A stretch of DNA of 64,000 nt from Misgurnus anguillicaudatus (GCF_027580225.2 NC_073355.2:20519501-20583500); one strand, 5' to 3'. Positions 1 to 11,397 are shown, numbered from the stretch's first letter. The notes: generated by a model from the letters alone, not told the origin. Program-made: numbers and translations.

Positions 1-214
1 GTCTATGAAGTTCTCAAAACTCTCTTGAGGGTCATATTGACATAGTTGTGAACAAAGAGGATCATTTAAACGGCACAGTAAAAAACAATAAGTGACTTAT
101 CTGGGAAGTGGGTCTATGGTGCAAGGTTTAAAAAGTCCTGGGTGTGATCCTCAGGGAAGCGAGAGCCCTGGCGGAGCATGAGGAGGTGCATCGCTGGTTT
201 TGTGGTCAGTCAGT
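1..214. other. unassigned sequence
   Basis: No gene, repeat boundary or RNA gene is recognised here. The sequence runs into the LTR-like relic that follows. Confidence 0.3.
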
Positions 215-503
215 CTGTAATGGTGAGTTGAGGATCCAAGTGCAGTTTTGAATGTATTTATTAAATAAACACAAAACATATAAAAACAGGCAGGTAAACA
301 AGGCAGAACACAGAGCTAACAAACAGCAACATTACACATTCAACGACTGACAACAGACAACTGAGACACTGGGACTATATACACATGGGTAATAAGATAA
401 CAAGACACACCTGGGAAACAATCAACACAAGGATCAACATAACTTCAGACATAACTTCAAACTAAGAGCACAGGACAGGGGAACACAGAACAGAGTTATG
501 ACA
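215..503 (-). repeat. probable solo LTR relic, minus strand
   Basis: Read on the minus strand, this stretch starts TGTCATAACTC and ends near ATTACA, which fits the TG...CA rule. It contains an AATAAA signal close to its 3' end, followed by a short tail. The T-rich, TGTT-rich composition is like that of fish gypsy LTRs. No matching target duplication is seen (GTC on one side, GTA on the other), and no coding region adjoins it. The call is a solo LTR or LTR remnant, by composition and ends only. Confidence 0.4.
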
Positions 504-584
504 GTAGTAAATGCCGCTCCATCTGAAAGCAGCTGATGGGGATTTATTGCTTATCAAGGAACCGGCTTTACTAATGAGATGCGT

Positions 585-622
585 GTGACAATCGTATGCG
601 ATTAATCGTGCAGCCCTAGTCT
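585..622. repeat. end fragment of a dispersed DNA element
   Basis: The segment ending ATTAATCGTGCAGCCCTA resembles the terminus of a dispersed repeat common in cyprinids. A similar terminus (TTGTGCAGCCCTA) occurs near 45003-45016. No partner end is identified here, so it is called a fragment. Confidence 0.35.
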
Positions 623-635
623 TGAGGCAGGATCA

Positions 636-1002
636 TGACCCCGGCCACCTCGTCTCTGGTTAATCATTCTATTATTGTTTGATTCATGTTACCTGTTGCC
701 CTCATTGGTTCTCCCCTATTTAATGTCCTTGTGTTTGCTGTCCTGTGCTGATTGGTTGTGTATTTACTGTGTCACATACCTGTGAGGTTCTGTCTGTGTG
801 AATGTTGTAGAGGAGTATTATGCAAGTCTTTGTTTTGTCAGTATCTGTCTGAGTAGTATTGTCAAGTCTAGCATGTTTGATATTGTTTATTGTATTTACC
901 CTAATTTGCCCCCTCTTGGGTCTTTGTTTTCCCTGTTTTTAATAAAGTCTTTAAGTGTTTATCTGGCCTGCATCTGGGTTCTGTTCCTGAAAAGTCCTGA
1001 CA
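636..1002 (+). repeat. probable solo LTR relic, plus strand
   Basis: The segment starts TGACCCCGG and ends CCTGACA. It has an AATAAA signal at 941-946 about 55 bases before its end, as expected for an LTR U3-R-U5 layout. A 70-codon open frame inside it has no family features and is not called as a gene. No target duplication is visible, and the boundaries come from the TG...CA rule only. Confidence 0.4.
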
Positions 1003-2070
1003 AATTGTGATGAACATATTTTGCTCTTGTTAGTCATTAAATGTATTAAAGATGAGCACAGGCTACACACTTTACATTTAGTTTTGAGTTTTATTTCAAC
1101 CCATTCTCACTCCCCAAGGCGTCAAAATCTGAAGCATGTTCAAATGGCTTCAGCGTCAGTATGAAGACGCGAAGGGTGCCCCTATGCGTCACTATATCGA
1201 CGAAATGGGAACTCCATTGCTTTCATGCTAATCCCTCAGCGTCGGATATAGACGAAAGGGAATCCCGGAAGGTGATGCCGTCACGTTATACGATGATCGG
1301 CAGGATCATGCCGCTTCTGGACGGTAACTACTCAATTTTTGTTCCAAATTTTTTACCATTGTCGCTTGGGGTTGGGGATTACGGACTAGAGCCCGGCATT
1401 TCAGCCCAAGCCCGACGGGGCCCAACCTTTTTACGCCCCTCGGGTCGGGTTTCGGGCCAATTTTAATGTCACAGCTGATACACAGGCCGAACCTCAGGCT
1501 TTTTTAGACTTCTACATCTTTTATATTTTTCTATTGAATTAAAAGAACCTTTCGACAGACATTGATGATTGTAAAACAAACATAGGCAGACGTTTAACCT
1601 ATTGCATGAGTCCGCTACACACAGCTGCACATTTACAATGCAGCTGTTGTGTATTTAACAGCGCACTGGGAAAAATTATAAATTGATGACTAGATTAAAA
1701 CCTTGGATACTGCACATAATCTATGCAAACAGCATCCAAGACATAATCTATAAAAGACTTCTCCATGTATTCATGTAAGAAGGCTGTCATTTTTTTCTTG
1801 TTTGTGAATGGATAGACTTTATTCTTAGTTTTAACTGTGGGATACATGAATAGCCATGTTCTGTGGTAAAGTCCTTACATTAAAAAAAATTATGCATAGC
1901 AAAGTTGTAAGATAAGACAACCTGCATGTGTATTCCGTTTCATGTTTATTTTGTTTTGTTTTGTATAGCCCTTTTTATTATTTTTCTGCACCCGTTGCAA
2001 ATGCGAGCAGCAGAGCAACCTGCCTCCGCTTTTTGAAAATAGGGCGTGTTGATAATAAACGTTAAATTAA
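1003..2070. repeat. unclassified repetitive DNA before the gypsy insertion
   Basis: About 1004-1065 (CATATTTTGCTCTTG, then GTATTAAAGATGAGCAC) recurs near 31275-31335, so it is a dispersed repeat. The stretch 1100-1480 is unusually CpG-rich and ends in a CCCGACGGGGCC / GGGTCGGG motif typical of a decayed transposon end. A 101-codon open frame over it has no recognisable domain. 1500-2070 is AT-rich with nothing recognised. Confidence 0.35.
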
Positions 2071-4242
2071 TGTCACAAGCCGGGGGTGGCCACAAATGTA
2101 ACTAGGCCACGCCCCTGTTTAACTTCCACCTCGAGGAGGTCCCCAAAACCAACCCAATGACCAAACAACACAAGCGTGAATAAGTATAAAAATATCTTTA
2201 TTTATTTAATTAAAATAACTTTTAAGAAGGGCAGGGGAAAGGGAATATTTAAAACTAAAGTTCTCGCTCTGTTCTCCAGGTGGGTCGTGGTCCAGAGCAA
2301 TGGAAGAGGGGAGGGGTGTGTATCTCAGGCTTTCTCCGCCTGGCTCGTAATTCCCGTGGCGCCCTCCTCTTCTTCCTGGAGGCAGAACAGAGATAAAATG
2401 AATGTTGGACAGCGGCGCGTGTGTGTGTCCGGAAAGTACCCCTAGTAACTGGTATATCTCTCTTCCTGCACAGGTGGCTGGTCAAACACACAGAGGGGTT
2501 GTGTCACACGGCTGGGGGTCTCTCTCACCTCTCCAGCGGACACGACATACAGTAGGTATGGTAGGTATAATCTCTCTCTTCCTTCACACAGGCTGCTGGC
2601 TGGAACACACAGAATGGTTAGTACACACTGGGGGTTTCTCTCACCTCTCCAGCGGACACGGCATACAGTAAGTATGGTAGGTATGATCTCTCCTTCTCTC
2701 TCTTTCTTCACACAGGCTGCTGGCTGGGACACACAGAATGGTTAGTACACACTGGGGGTTTCTCTCACCTCTCCAGCGGACAGCGCATACAGTAAGTATG
2801 GTAGGTATGATTTCCTCTTCTATGATTCCCTTACTTCCACATGTGGCTAGTCGACAATCAATACAGGTATATGCTTCGTTTGGGTGAGTGTGAGACGAAA
2901 AAGATGGACTTACAGTGGCCGTTGCTCCTCAACTCGCCGAAGGCCTTGAGGCAGATGACAATAATGGCGTCGAGGAACAACGCCTCTCAACGACTGTGAC
3001 TACTGCGGGGGCACAACTCACTCCGTCACACCGTGCCGAGTGCTACCCTCTTCTCTCCACTTCGTCCGCTGGTGAACACTAGACAGGGGCACCCTTTCTG
3101 AAGAGGCTACGGGACAGAGGAGATCGACTCCGCCTCACTCCGCACAGCACAGATTATGAATCACAATAATACATGCAACTTTGTATCTTTCAGGTCACTC
3201 ACACCGTTCCTCGCGGCCAACGCTTCACCACCACTCCGTCTCACAACCCAAGTTCACAGAAAGTCGGTTAATGTCCAGCCTTAATAGAGCGTTTCCACTC
3301 GGGCTCACCCACAGCATATATAGGGATGATTCAGCGACTGGCGTCGACAGCCTTTACGCTCTCCACAGTTCAGAAGATGACAGCGGGGGTCTGGCAGATA
3401 ATGTACACACACACAGCAAAGACAAGACACTGCACCACTTCAAGTGAAAAGTTCCACACAATATAGACTCACCGCACCACGCTATAAGTGAGCACTGGAA
3501 CACCCCGTCTTCTCCTTCTTCCCCGGAATTCGGTATGGCGTTGTTTATACGACTCAGTCTACGTTACTAGAGGCTATAGTCACCCGAGCTGGCTTTCCTC
3601 CGGCACTCCCACCACACTGCTCCGCGGTAGGGCCGTCCTTTTCCCCACTAAACAGTTTGTCACACAACAGGTTAACAGCCAATGTCTAAAGGTAGTTACT
3701 TGTACTCACAAGCACCGCACAGTATGCTCCGTGGCAGTCTTTCCTCACACACAAGTTCACATCCACAGCCGCAGTCGAGTTAGCGTGTACACCTACAGCA
3801 CGATGTTTACACCAATAAGGTCAGTAACTCTTATTTCCTTCAAATGGTTTGTTACTCACTCTGACGCCGATTTCTCTCTTTATTTCGTTTCAGGTTTCCA
3901 GCAGTATGCTTTCCTTCGTCCCAATACAGCCACGCCAGCCCAGCCTGAAGAGAATATACAACACAGCAGCAACGCGAACACACGCCAACAAAGACTCCAA
4001 CAATCGACTCCCAACTGCGTTTTTAGATGATCTCTTTATACTCCCCGGATCCGTTGTTTCCCCCAATCAGCAACCGCTACGGTTAATCAGCCGCACCTGC
4101 GACGGATTTGCTGATTTTGCGCTTGCGGGGTTTACCGGAAGTTCCAGTGTTCGTGATCTTCCGTCTGAACAGAAACGCTTCCGGGTGGAACAAAACTCTC
4201 CAACTTTCAGTTCCGCCCCTAAGCGATCGTCACCCTGTGACA
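2071..4242 (-). repeat. 3' LTR of the first gypsy element
   Basis: This 2172-bp copy aligns throughout with 17488-19667, with scattered substitutions and small indels. It is long for a gypsy LTR. It contains a block of about three tandem copies of a unit near 115-120 bp. Open frames of up to 180 codons occur in it, but they repeat identically in both LTRs, have no domain features and are not called as genes. Confidence 0.92.
2449..2812. repeat. tandem repeat block inside the 3' LTR
   Basis: About three units of 115-120 bp lie in tandem. Each unit contains CTCACCTCTCCAGCGGACA, then a CATACAGTA..TATGGTAGGTAT segment, a CT-rich run, and CACACAGGCTGCTGGCTG. The same block is at 17866-18237 in the other LTR. 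Such arrays often sit in LTR U3 regions, where they can carry enhancer-type sites; that role is inferred here. Confidence 0.8.
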
Positions 4243-4254
4243 TCCTCCTCCGCC
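4243..4254 (-). other. polypurine tract
   Basis: On the minus strand the bases just before the 3' LTR read CGGAGGAGGA, a purine run directly next to the LTR start. This is the expected position and composition for the plus-strand primer of an LTR retrotransposon. Confidence 0.7.
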
Positions 4255-4262
4255 AATGCGTT

Positions 4263-4865
4263 CTAGTCCCTAGAACGTCCTCGGGTCATCCACTCACCAT
4301 AGCGGGCAGGGGGGCGGCCACGGGTCTCTCGCTGGGATCGCCTGGGGGGTGAGTCGGGCTCGGGGTGCGCTGGCATAGCTTCTGGCTCCACCGGAGCAAT
4401 CGGGGGTGGCGCCACGGCAGGTCTTCCTGGGATTACGACCCAGCCTCCTACCCATGGGGTCACGGGCGCTGGCTCCGTAGGAGCTACTCTCACGGTCTCA
4501 GGATAATTTGGGCACGGGCGAATCATGTTCCGGTGTACTACTCGGTCGGGTCCAGGCCTTCCTTCGGGCCGGATCGTATACACGGGCTGCCCTGGCCTCT
4601 GCTGCCTGCAGACCACATACGGGACGGGCTCCCAACGGTCGCTCAGTTTCCCTTTCCCTGGTCTCCGATTATCCTTAACCAGGACCCTCTCGCCCGGCAG
4701 AAGGGGGGCGTCTCGAGCGGTCCGATCATACAGTCGCTTGTTTCTTTCTCCTGTCTTCTGGATCTGTATGGATACCTGTTCATATGCGAAGTGTAGGCGT
4801 TGATTATGACGCCCCACCCACTCGGTCACACTCGCTGCCTCCTGACTCGCCGTCACTCCCAGCAC
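4263..4865 (-). pseudogene. gypsy integrase C-terminal region
   Basis: This frame carries the C-terminal part of integrase after the catalytic core: a helical segment with NKRLYDRTAR and a chromo/SH3-like stretch (LLPGERVLVKDNR, DRWEPVPYVV, GPDRVVHRNMIRPC). It ends in a proline-rich tail before a stop at 4263, about 20 bases from the 3' LTR. It is out of frame with the core segment at 4853-5263, so a frameshift lies near 4855-4865. In related elements this region binds DNA. It is a broken part of pol. Confidence 0.85.
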
Positions 4866-5263
4866 CAGGTCGGTGCATGTCTGCCAAACATCAGGTAAGT
4901 AGGAGCATACCCCGTTGTACTGTGTACACTATTATTATATGCTTGAAGAAGGTTTGGTAAAGCACTCACCCAGTTGTCTTGTCTCCTTTGATCCAGGGTA
5001 CCCAGCAACCCTAGTAGGGTTTGGTTGAACCTTTCACAACAACCGTTCCCCTGAGGATGGTAAGAGGTAGTATGTGTTTTTGTACACCCATACAAGCTAC
5101 ACAGCTCCCGGATCACTCGTGATTCAAAGTTCGCCCCTTGATCTGAATGTAAAAACTCCGGGCATCCAAACGTCTGGAAGACCGTCCTCCATAAGGCCAT
5201 GGCAGTGGTGGTCGCTGTCTGGTCAAGAGTAGGGACAGCCCATGCATATTTCGTGAACAGATC
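4853..5263 (-). pseudogene. gypsy integrase core, second half
   Basis: This segment follows the CACTA insertion. It starts with the sequence around TDLFTKYAWAVP and carries the second catalytic Asp (HSDQGANFES) and the catalytic Glu (TTSYHPQGNGCCERFNQTLL), typical of gypsy integrases. The first catalytic Asp lies on the far side of the insertion, near 13600. The frame ends at 4853 after MFGRHAPTWCW, where a frameshift leads to the C-terminal segment. The protein is split and cannot be made as one chain. Confidence 0.9.
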
Positions 5264-5266
5264 AGT
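5264..5266. other. target-site duplication AGT, left copy
   Basis: AGT directly precedes the CACTG terminus; the right copy follows the other terminus at 13549-13551. A 3-bp duplication is usual for CACTA elements. Confidence 0.85.
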
Positions 5267-5535
5267 CACTGCATGAAAAGAGCTGTATATGGACAAATAC
5301 GGGATGGGAAATCCCTGCTAAACTTTAGGTTTGCCAGATTTTTTAGGAAGAGTGCTTGGAAAGGTAATACACCAAAGTAAACTTGTGAAACATCCAGAAA
5401 CTTTACGTTTGTGGATGTATATAGGAACTGGTGGAAGTTTCCAGGAATCCTTACAGCTGGTTGTGAGGAGCGGTGGGTGTGAGGTGTGAAGGGCTTTTTA
5501 TATGTTAATGACCCACAGGTAGAGGTGTCTTCTTT

Positions 5536-7384
5536 GGCCATGTTTACATTAGAGCATTTGCGTTTTAAAACGGCATTTTAAAATGAAAACGATCCTCGTT
5601 TATACTGGCATTTTAAAAAGAATCTTCATCCACACTATACACGACCATAAACGCATGAAACATGACCAATCATGTAACTGGGCATGCGCATAAAAGTGTA
5701 AAATAACTTATTACTCTAATAATAGCTTACCTTTGCGCGTTTACGCAGCCTAGGGGTGTGCGATATTGACAAAAAGTCATACATGGGTCCTTTGCTGGCA
5801 ACTATAACAGACATTATTTTTGAACCTATAAAAATGTGTTTGGGAAAGTCTTATACTGTTCTATCTCCCCCCTACAACATATTAATATGATTATAGGTTA
5901 ATTTTGATTTTATAACTAAACAGAAAGGTCTTTATGATTTAAAAAGAAAGCATTCAAGTGAACAGTACTAAACAGTAGCGAACTTTAATCAAACATAGTA
6001 AGAGGTGAAGTATTGCTTTAGCCTATCAGAAATGCTTATTGCATTAATTTTTAAAAGTGTGCGAGGTCCGTGCACGTCCTCCGCTAGCAACACAGAATAA
6101 GGTTAGCTAAAAGTGCAAGCGCCTAAACGAGCATTATATATTAATGACGTTGGGTTTATTGTTTTTATTAATTTAAATTCACAAAACTTATCAACAAAAC
6201 ATCGATTAAAATTAAAAGACAAATTATCTGAAACGAAATTCATTTTAAAGTAGCAAACAAAACTTACATTAAACTGGAAAATAATGTCTGACCCATTACA
6301 ATTCTCCCTTCATATTGGCCTTTACAACGCCTATATGGCGTTTTAAATTACAGTCTATCTTTCGTAAGCTAACTAAATTTATACAAAACATAAACACTTA
6401 TACTGTTCTATCTCCCCCCTACAACATATTAACACGATTAATAGGTTAATTTTGATTTTATAACTAAACAGAAAGGTCTTTATGATTTTAAAAGAAAGCA
6501 TTCAAGTGAACAGTACTAAATAGTAGCAAACTTAAAGCAAAAATAAATTTCAGCAAATGCAAACTTCAATCAAACATAGTAAGAGGTGAAGTGTTGCTTT
6601 AGCCTACCCGAAATGCTTATTGCATTAATTTTTAAAAGTGTGCGAGGTCTGTGCACGTCCTATACGGTAGCAACACACAAATAAAAGCGCAAGCGCCTAA
6701 ACAAGCATTATATTAATGACGTTGAGTTTATTGTTTTTATTCATTTATATTCACAAAACTTATCAACAAAACATCGATTAAAATTAAGAGACAATTTATC
6801 TGAAACGAAAATCATTTTAAAGTAGCAAACAAAACTTACATTAAACTGGAAAATAATGTCTGACCCATTACAATTCTCCCTTCATATTGGCCTTTGCAAC
6901 ACCCTATATTGCGTTTAAAATTACAGTCTATCTTTCGTAAGCTAACTAAATTTAAACAAAACATAAACACATTAAACGCAACAATACTTAAACATTAATA
7001 TAAAACAGACATTGTCATTATCTATAAGGATGCATGTTAAAACAATCCGATATAGCGTTTATAATAGCTGGTTGGTAGATGTTTAGCCTACTATTTTTGG
7101 CAAAACCTCCGTTGCAAACCTCCATTTACCTGAATAAAAATATTTTTTTCTTTGAAAATGATGCGCTGTCACGTTAACATCAGCTGTTCGTTTACATAAG
7201 ACTCCGTCTACGTTCATTTACACTCAGAGCAACGTCTGAGTTCTCAAACTAAAACAGGGTCTTCAGCGTTTGCAAACGAATCCGTTTATGAGGGTCGAAA
7301 ACGGTGATGTAGTGTAGATGAAAGGCGTAAACGTAGCAAAAGTAACGTGTTTTTAAGGATAAACGCATTAATGTAAACATAGCC
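5536..7384. mobile_element. hAT-like non-autonomous element inside the CACTA element
   Basis: The left end GGCCATGTTTACATTA and the right end, read in reverse, GGCTATGTTTACATTA form a terminal inverted repeat. More loosely related sequence continues inward (GCATTTGCGTTT against GCGTTTATCC). The flanks TCTTCTTT and TTTGTTTT match at only 5 of 8 positions, so the superfamily is uncertain. The interior has no open frame of note and includes a 0.55-kb tandem duplication. Confidence 0.6.
5850..6969. repeat. tandem duplication of about 547 bp
   Basis: The unit beginning CTTATACTGTTCTATCTCCC at 5850 restarts at 6397, and both copies end near AAACATAAACAC. Both share a TTATGATTT..AAAGAAAGCATTCAAGTG segment and a GTGCACGTCCT segment. 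The second copy has an extra A-rich stretch of about 35 bp near 6525-6560. This is a local duplication inside the hAT-like element. Confidence 0.85.
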
Positions 7385-8032
7385 TTTGTTTTCAGAGCTG
7401 AGTGGGGTGGGGTGGGGGGTTAACCATGTCTCTTTAAGACAGCACATACAGTATTGTGGTACATAAAAACTGTTTTCTAAATATGTTTATTATTAATATA
7501 ATTGAATTAGTCTATTTAAGAAACTTAGCATCATTCAAAATAACTAAAATTCAATGGACACAATTACAATTTTAATGTGTGAAAATTATGTCTCTGACTC
7601 AAGAGAAATGCAACAAATGTTATTTCAGAAGATTTATTTTCAACACTTTGAAAACATGTCTCCAACTGCCCTATGTTAGAATATTGTGCACGTATGTCTC
7701 AATGCTGCATACATCGTTTAAAAGAAGCCGTTCAAATGACATCATGTAACACATTTTTGCTAGCTAGGATGTTGATAAATTAGTCAGTGAAATGTAAAGC
7801 TGCTTGATTTTGCTGATGTCTCATGATTTGAAGTTCACTGTTTCTATTGTTATTATAATTCTACCCTAACATATCATTAAATCTTTTAAAATAGAAACAA
7901 AAATATCAATAGACAGGTCCATAATCTAAAAGACAGTCTTTCACATGTGAATGCAAAACATGTTGGGTGATACAGACTGATAAACTCGGGTAAACATATC
8001 TGCAGATACCTGTCAGCTACTGTACTTCTAAT
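7385..8032. other. CACTA interior, nothing recognised
   Basis: AT-rich sequence without a credible open frame, repeat boundary or RNA gene. A 65-codon minus-strand frame at 7886-8083 has no family features. Confidence 0.4.
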
Positions 8033-8033
8033 C

Positions 8034-8583
8034 CAGAGGTGCCCAAAGTTGGCCCACAATAGATCTTTAATTTGGCCCATCATGCCACGTTACATAAGGA
8101 AAAAGAATAAAAGTCATTGACGCAGATGTTCATATTTTTAATTAAACATTTTCTAAAATGTATCATTTTTTGTTGTATTTTTACATTACAAAAATGTAAA
8201 TTAATATTAAATGCAAGGGATTAAAGTGATTTTTTATGTTCCATGCATACTTGAAGGTGTATAAAATGCATCACGAAACTTAATGAACTTGGGTACTACA
8301 GGCTAAAAATGAAGAGGTTTTGGCAGTGGCACACAGAGAAAAGGATATTTAAAATTGATTGGAAAAATTATTTCTTTTTTTTTACAAAAAGCATTGGAAA
8401 ATAAAACTGGATAAGTTATGCATAAACAGAGTAATGTTTGCTTTTTTATTTTTAAAATATTAGAAAATTATAAATTAGGGGTTATCAGGGCAACTTTAAT
8501 TTTAATATAACACACCAACATTTACAATTTGGCCCATGGCCCTCAGTCAGGTTTGGCCCTTGTAAGGAAAATGCTCGGGCACC
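8034..8583. mobile_element. decayed DNA transposon relic
   Basis: The left end CAGAGGTGCCCAAAGTTGGCCC and the right end, read in reverse as GGTGCCCGAGCATTTTCC, share the GGTGCCC core. Both sides also carry TTTGGCCC motifs, typical of hAT-like relics in fish. The interior is A/T-rich filler with no open frame. The terminal repeats are imperfect, so the boundaries are approximate. Confidence 0.45.
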
Positions 8584-8772
8584 AATCAATGTATAGTCTA
8601 TCTGAGGAACTGTTAGCATATGATAATGCATGCTTGTACAAAGTCAGACCACATATAATCATGTTTGTCTTCAATCAATCAATTTAAATAAAAGAGATGG
8701 GGACTTTATAATATAATAATGGTCCATATATCACAGTGATAAAAGACATACATGTATTTTTACTTTAACATG

Positions 8773-8940
8773 AACTAATGCTGAGTTAAGGCATATACTA
8801 TCATAAACTAATGAAGAGTCATCATTAACATGACATGTTTTTCATTGTTAGTTAATGCATTCATTTACAATAAATTAATTTGAGTTCATGTTGTAATTAA
8901 GTAAGTTCAGTAAGTTACATGTCTTAACTCAGCATTAGTT
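8773..8940. repeat. palindromic MITE
   Basis: AACTAATGCTGAGTTAAG at 8773-8790 is matched by its exact reverse complement at 8923-8940. A further weak match (AACATGAACTAATG against CATTAGTTTATATT) lies at the outer edges. The size and layout fit a short foldback element. Confidence 0.7.
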
Positions 8941-9299
8941 TATATTTACTTATATTTAAGTAAGAATTCATTTAGGTATACGTTCAATGTTTCCAATGAT
9001 GAGCAGTTAATCCACTAAACCCAGAGATAATTCCTGAGGCATGTTTAAAGAGTTTTGTATTTCATCAAGAAAGTGCTGATTCACAAAGATTTTATATTTA
9101 AGAAAATCTGAGCATCATTCAAAATAACTGTTAACATGTTTGTCAACTAAACATGTTTTGTCAACGTTATAAACTTTATAGAAATATTTTTTTATTTTTT
9201 ATTAATGATCAAGTATAAAGAACAATGCATAGTGTGAAAACGCGGATTATAAAAAAAGTATATAAAGTGCGAGCAGAGGATCAATCAAACTTGGGTTGA
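8941..9299. other. CACTA interior, nothing recognised
   Basis: AT-rich spacer with no supported feature. Confidence 0.35.
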
Positions 9300-9561
9300 A
9301 ATGATGTAGTGCACTGCATCCAATGGATCTTGGAACTCGTAGTCCGTTTACATCTAACTTACAGCAGCATATCTATGCTACAGCAGTGACAACGCCAAAG
9401 AAAAGGACTACATTTCCCAGAATGCACCTGCACCCACTCATCTGCCCTCACCCTTCAGGTGCGACCGCTTCACCTATGGGCTTGACGGGAAAATTCAAAA
9501 TCGTGAACCGTTACAGCCTGTACTACTCGGTGTCTTTGTTTGTTTGCTCATCAACAGTAAG
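9300..9561 (+). promoter_or_regulatory. candidate promoter and first exon in the CACTA element
   Basis: This 260-bp island is much richer in GC than its surroundings. ACTACATTTCCCAGAATGC at 9407-9425 closely matches the ZNF143/STAF site (ACTACAATTCCCAGCATGC type), which is found in many vertebrate promoters. A second partial copy may lie at 9327-9345 (GGAACTCGTAGT). The island ends with a consensus splice donor (CAGTAAG|GTAAGTTT) at 9562. The eroded exons at 10980-11397 follow on the same strand. The reading is a Pol II promoter plus leader exon carried by the transposon; transcription is inferred. Confidence 0.45.
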
Positions 9562-10979
9562 GTAAGTTTGATTTAATTAATTTGTCTGCATCGCGCTGAT
9601 CGGTTGCCTATTTGTTCATATTATGTTATTTACTATGATTCGTTTTTTTCTTTATACTAGAACTGTTTGAATTTAAAGCACAAACAGTAAAACATTAAGG
9701 TTATACGTGGTACACAGCGGTAAACACGAGGTTAAAAATACGCGAAGTAACATTCAAACGGGGCTGTTAAAAGAATCAATTCGATGTTTACATTTTTTAA
9801 AACAAAACTTTAAAGAAGCCAAGATGAGACGTTCTTTGCTTAAAATAGGTATGTTGCTAAAATTTTCAAAATGGTTAAATGCTAAAACTAGTTGTTCAGA
9901 TAGAAAGAGTTTGAAAAAAGCTGTTAAATGAGACAAAGATCATGTTTATGGGTTCAAGAATAACAAAATACTGGCCATTTGAAACTCGAAAATCATCACT
10001 TTATTTGGTCCCATGTTTTCCATTAAAATTCAAGAAAATGTGTGACCGAATCATGAAAATATTAAGTTTTTTGCTATTACTTTTAAAATTTTTAAGATAT
10101 TGACCTGAATCTTTCAGGATAAGCTGTTTGATATATCCTCTACATATTCTACTTGTGAAAAGTCGGATATATAATAAAACAAACTACTAATTACACCAAA
10201 TAACACTCTTTATTCAGTCTATATATACAGACATCTACTACATGGCTATACGGCTGCATCCCATTCTTTACCATTCAAGCAGATTTTGGTAGAGGTAAAA
10301 CCACCTGTGGTAGTCGGTCAAATTTATTAAAATTTCGTTCACTTGTAGTTTAGCAATTAAACTAAATGTCTTTACAATTTCAAGAATGTCTTTACTCAAC
10401 TTCAGCAAAAACAACGACGATTTTACAAACAGCAGACTTTGGCGAGCTCGCACGGCCAGTGGTTAAACATGAAAGGTTGTGACTGAAAACGAGAAGGTAC
10501 CTATGGTTCTTCCGGTGGTGTTAACAATAAAAACTCAGAAATTTCGCCATCAACAAACCAGCAGAAGCATTATTTTCAACAACACCGCGCGCCGCCTGAG
10601 AAAATCTTGAGTTTCGCTGAGTGGAACCAAAAAGTCAGCCGCGACAGCGGAGTTAGCAACATACCTACTTAAAACAAACAAAACAACAGTATCTTGTGTG
10701 TTGGAAATGTTAGCAGCTAGCAAGTGTCTCTCTGCTATTTTAAATGATACAGACGATCTTTTGTTGTTTAAAAGCTCATTGCTTTAGTGCTGGTAGATGC
10801 TGCTTATTTTTCAAGACGGTTTAATAGCTTTATATTGATTTGTAACAAAGCCAGATTCACTTTGAGATAACCTAGATGCTAATTGTAAAGAAGCTTGGAG
10901 TCATAATATATTTTAACGTAATATGTTTGCTGTTCTTCATCTCTTTAAATATGAAGTCTATCCATGTTTGTGTTTACAG
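9562..10979. other. CACTA interior, possible intron
   Basis: This stretch would be the first intron of the decayed gene. 10500-10680 is slightly GC-rich (GCGCGCCGCCTGAG) but has no clear feature. Short open frames at 9707-9931 and 10268-10453 have no recognisable domain. Confidence 0.35.
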
Positions 10980-11397
10980 AGGTCATGTACACTGTGGTCA
11001 ACTTTGTGGACGCTGAAGAGGTTTCTGGGTAAAGATGATGTAAGTTTATTCATTCAATCATGAAATGAATCAAACAGGTTAAATGGTAAACAGATGTGTT
11101 ATGATGTATGTGATTTTGATTTTTAATTCTGTGTTTGACAGAGAAATAATGAAGTAACAGTGGAAGCTAAAACATCAGACTGATCCAGACACTGAAGAAA
11201 TTGAGGTCACTGCAATCTGGCCAAAATTATGTAAGTTTAATAATGAAATTATTAAATCAAAGAGGTTAAATAGTAAATGGATGTGTTATGATGTATGTGA
11301 TTGTATTTTTTATTGTTTGATAGACAACTATATTGCCTACTGTAATGAAGCTGCAGAACAACACAGAGACTCTGAGGACATCAACACAGAAAATGAA
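10980..11397 (+). pseudogene. decayed multi-exon gene carried by the CACTA element
   Basis: Three exon-like blocks have splice signals. Block 1 (10980-11039) follows TTTACAG and precedes GTAAGT; its ATG at 10985 opens with MYTVVNFVDAEEVSG and then a stop. Block 2 (11142-11230) follows GACAG and precedes GTAAGT; one frame reads TEEIEVTAIWPK. Block 3 (11324-11397) follows GATAG and precedes GTAAGA; it reads NYIAYCNEAAEQHRD. An MYxVVxFVD start followed by an acidic segment and a W-P motif resembles first exons of proteins found in fish EnSpm elements and DUF4806-type genes; that match is from memory. The frame is broken. Confidence 0.5.

Noticed and set aside
1161..1466. 101-codon frame in CpG-rich repeat DNA
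   Set aside because: No motif, and the surrounding sequence looks like decayed repeats.
2449..2812. CRISPR-like array
   Set aside because: Units are about 115-120 bp, directly adjacent without spacers, inside an LTR of a vertebrate element.
3488..4030. 180-codon plus-strand frame in the left LTR (and its twin at 18913-19455)
   Set aside because: It lies wholly in both LTRs, has no domain features, and its conservation follows from LTR identity.
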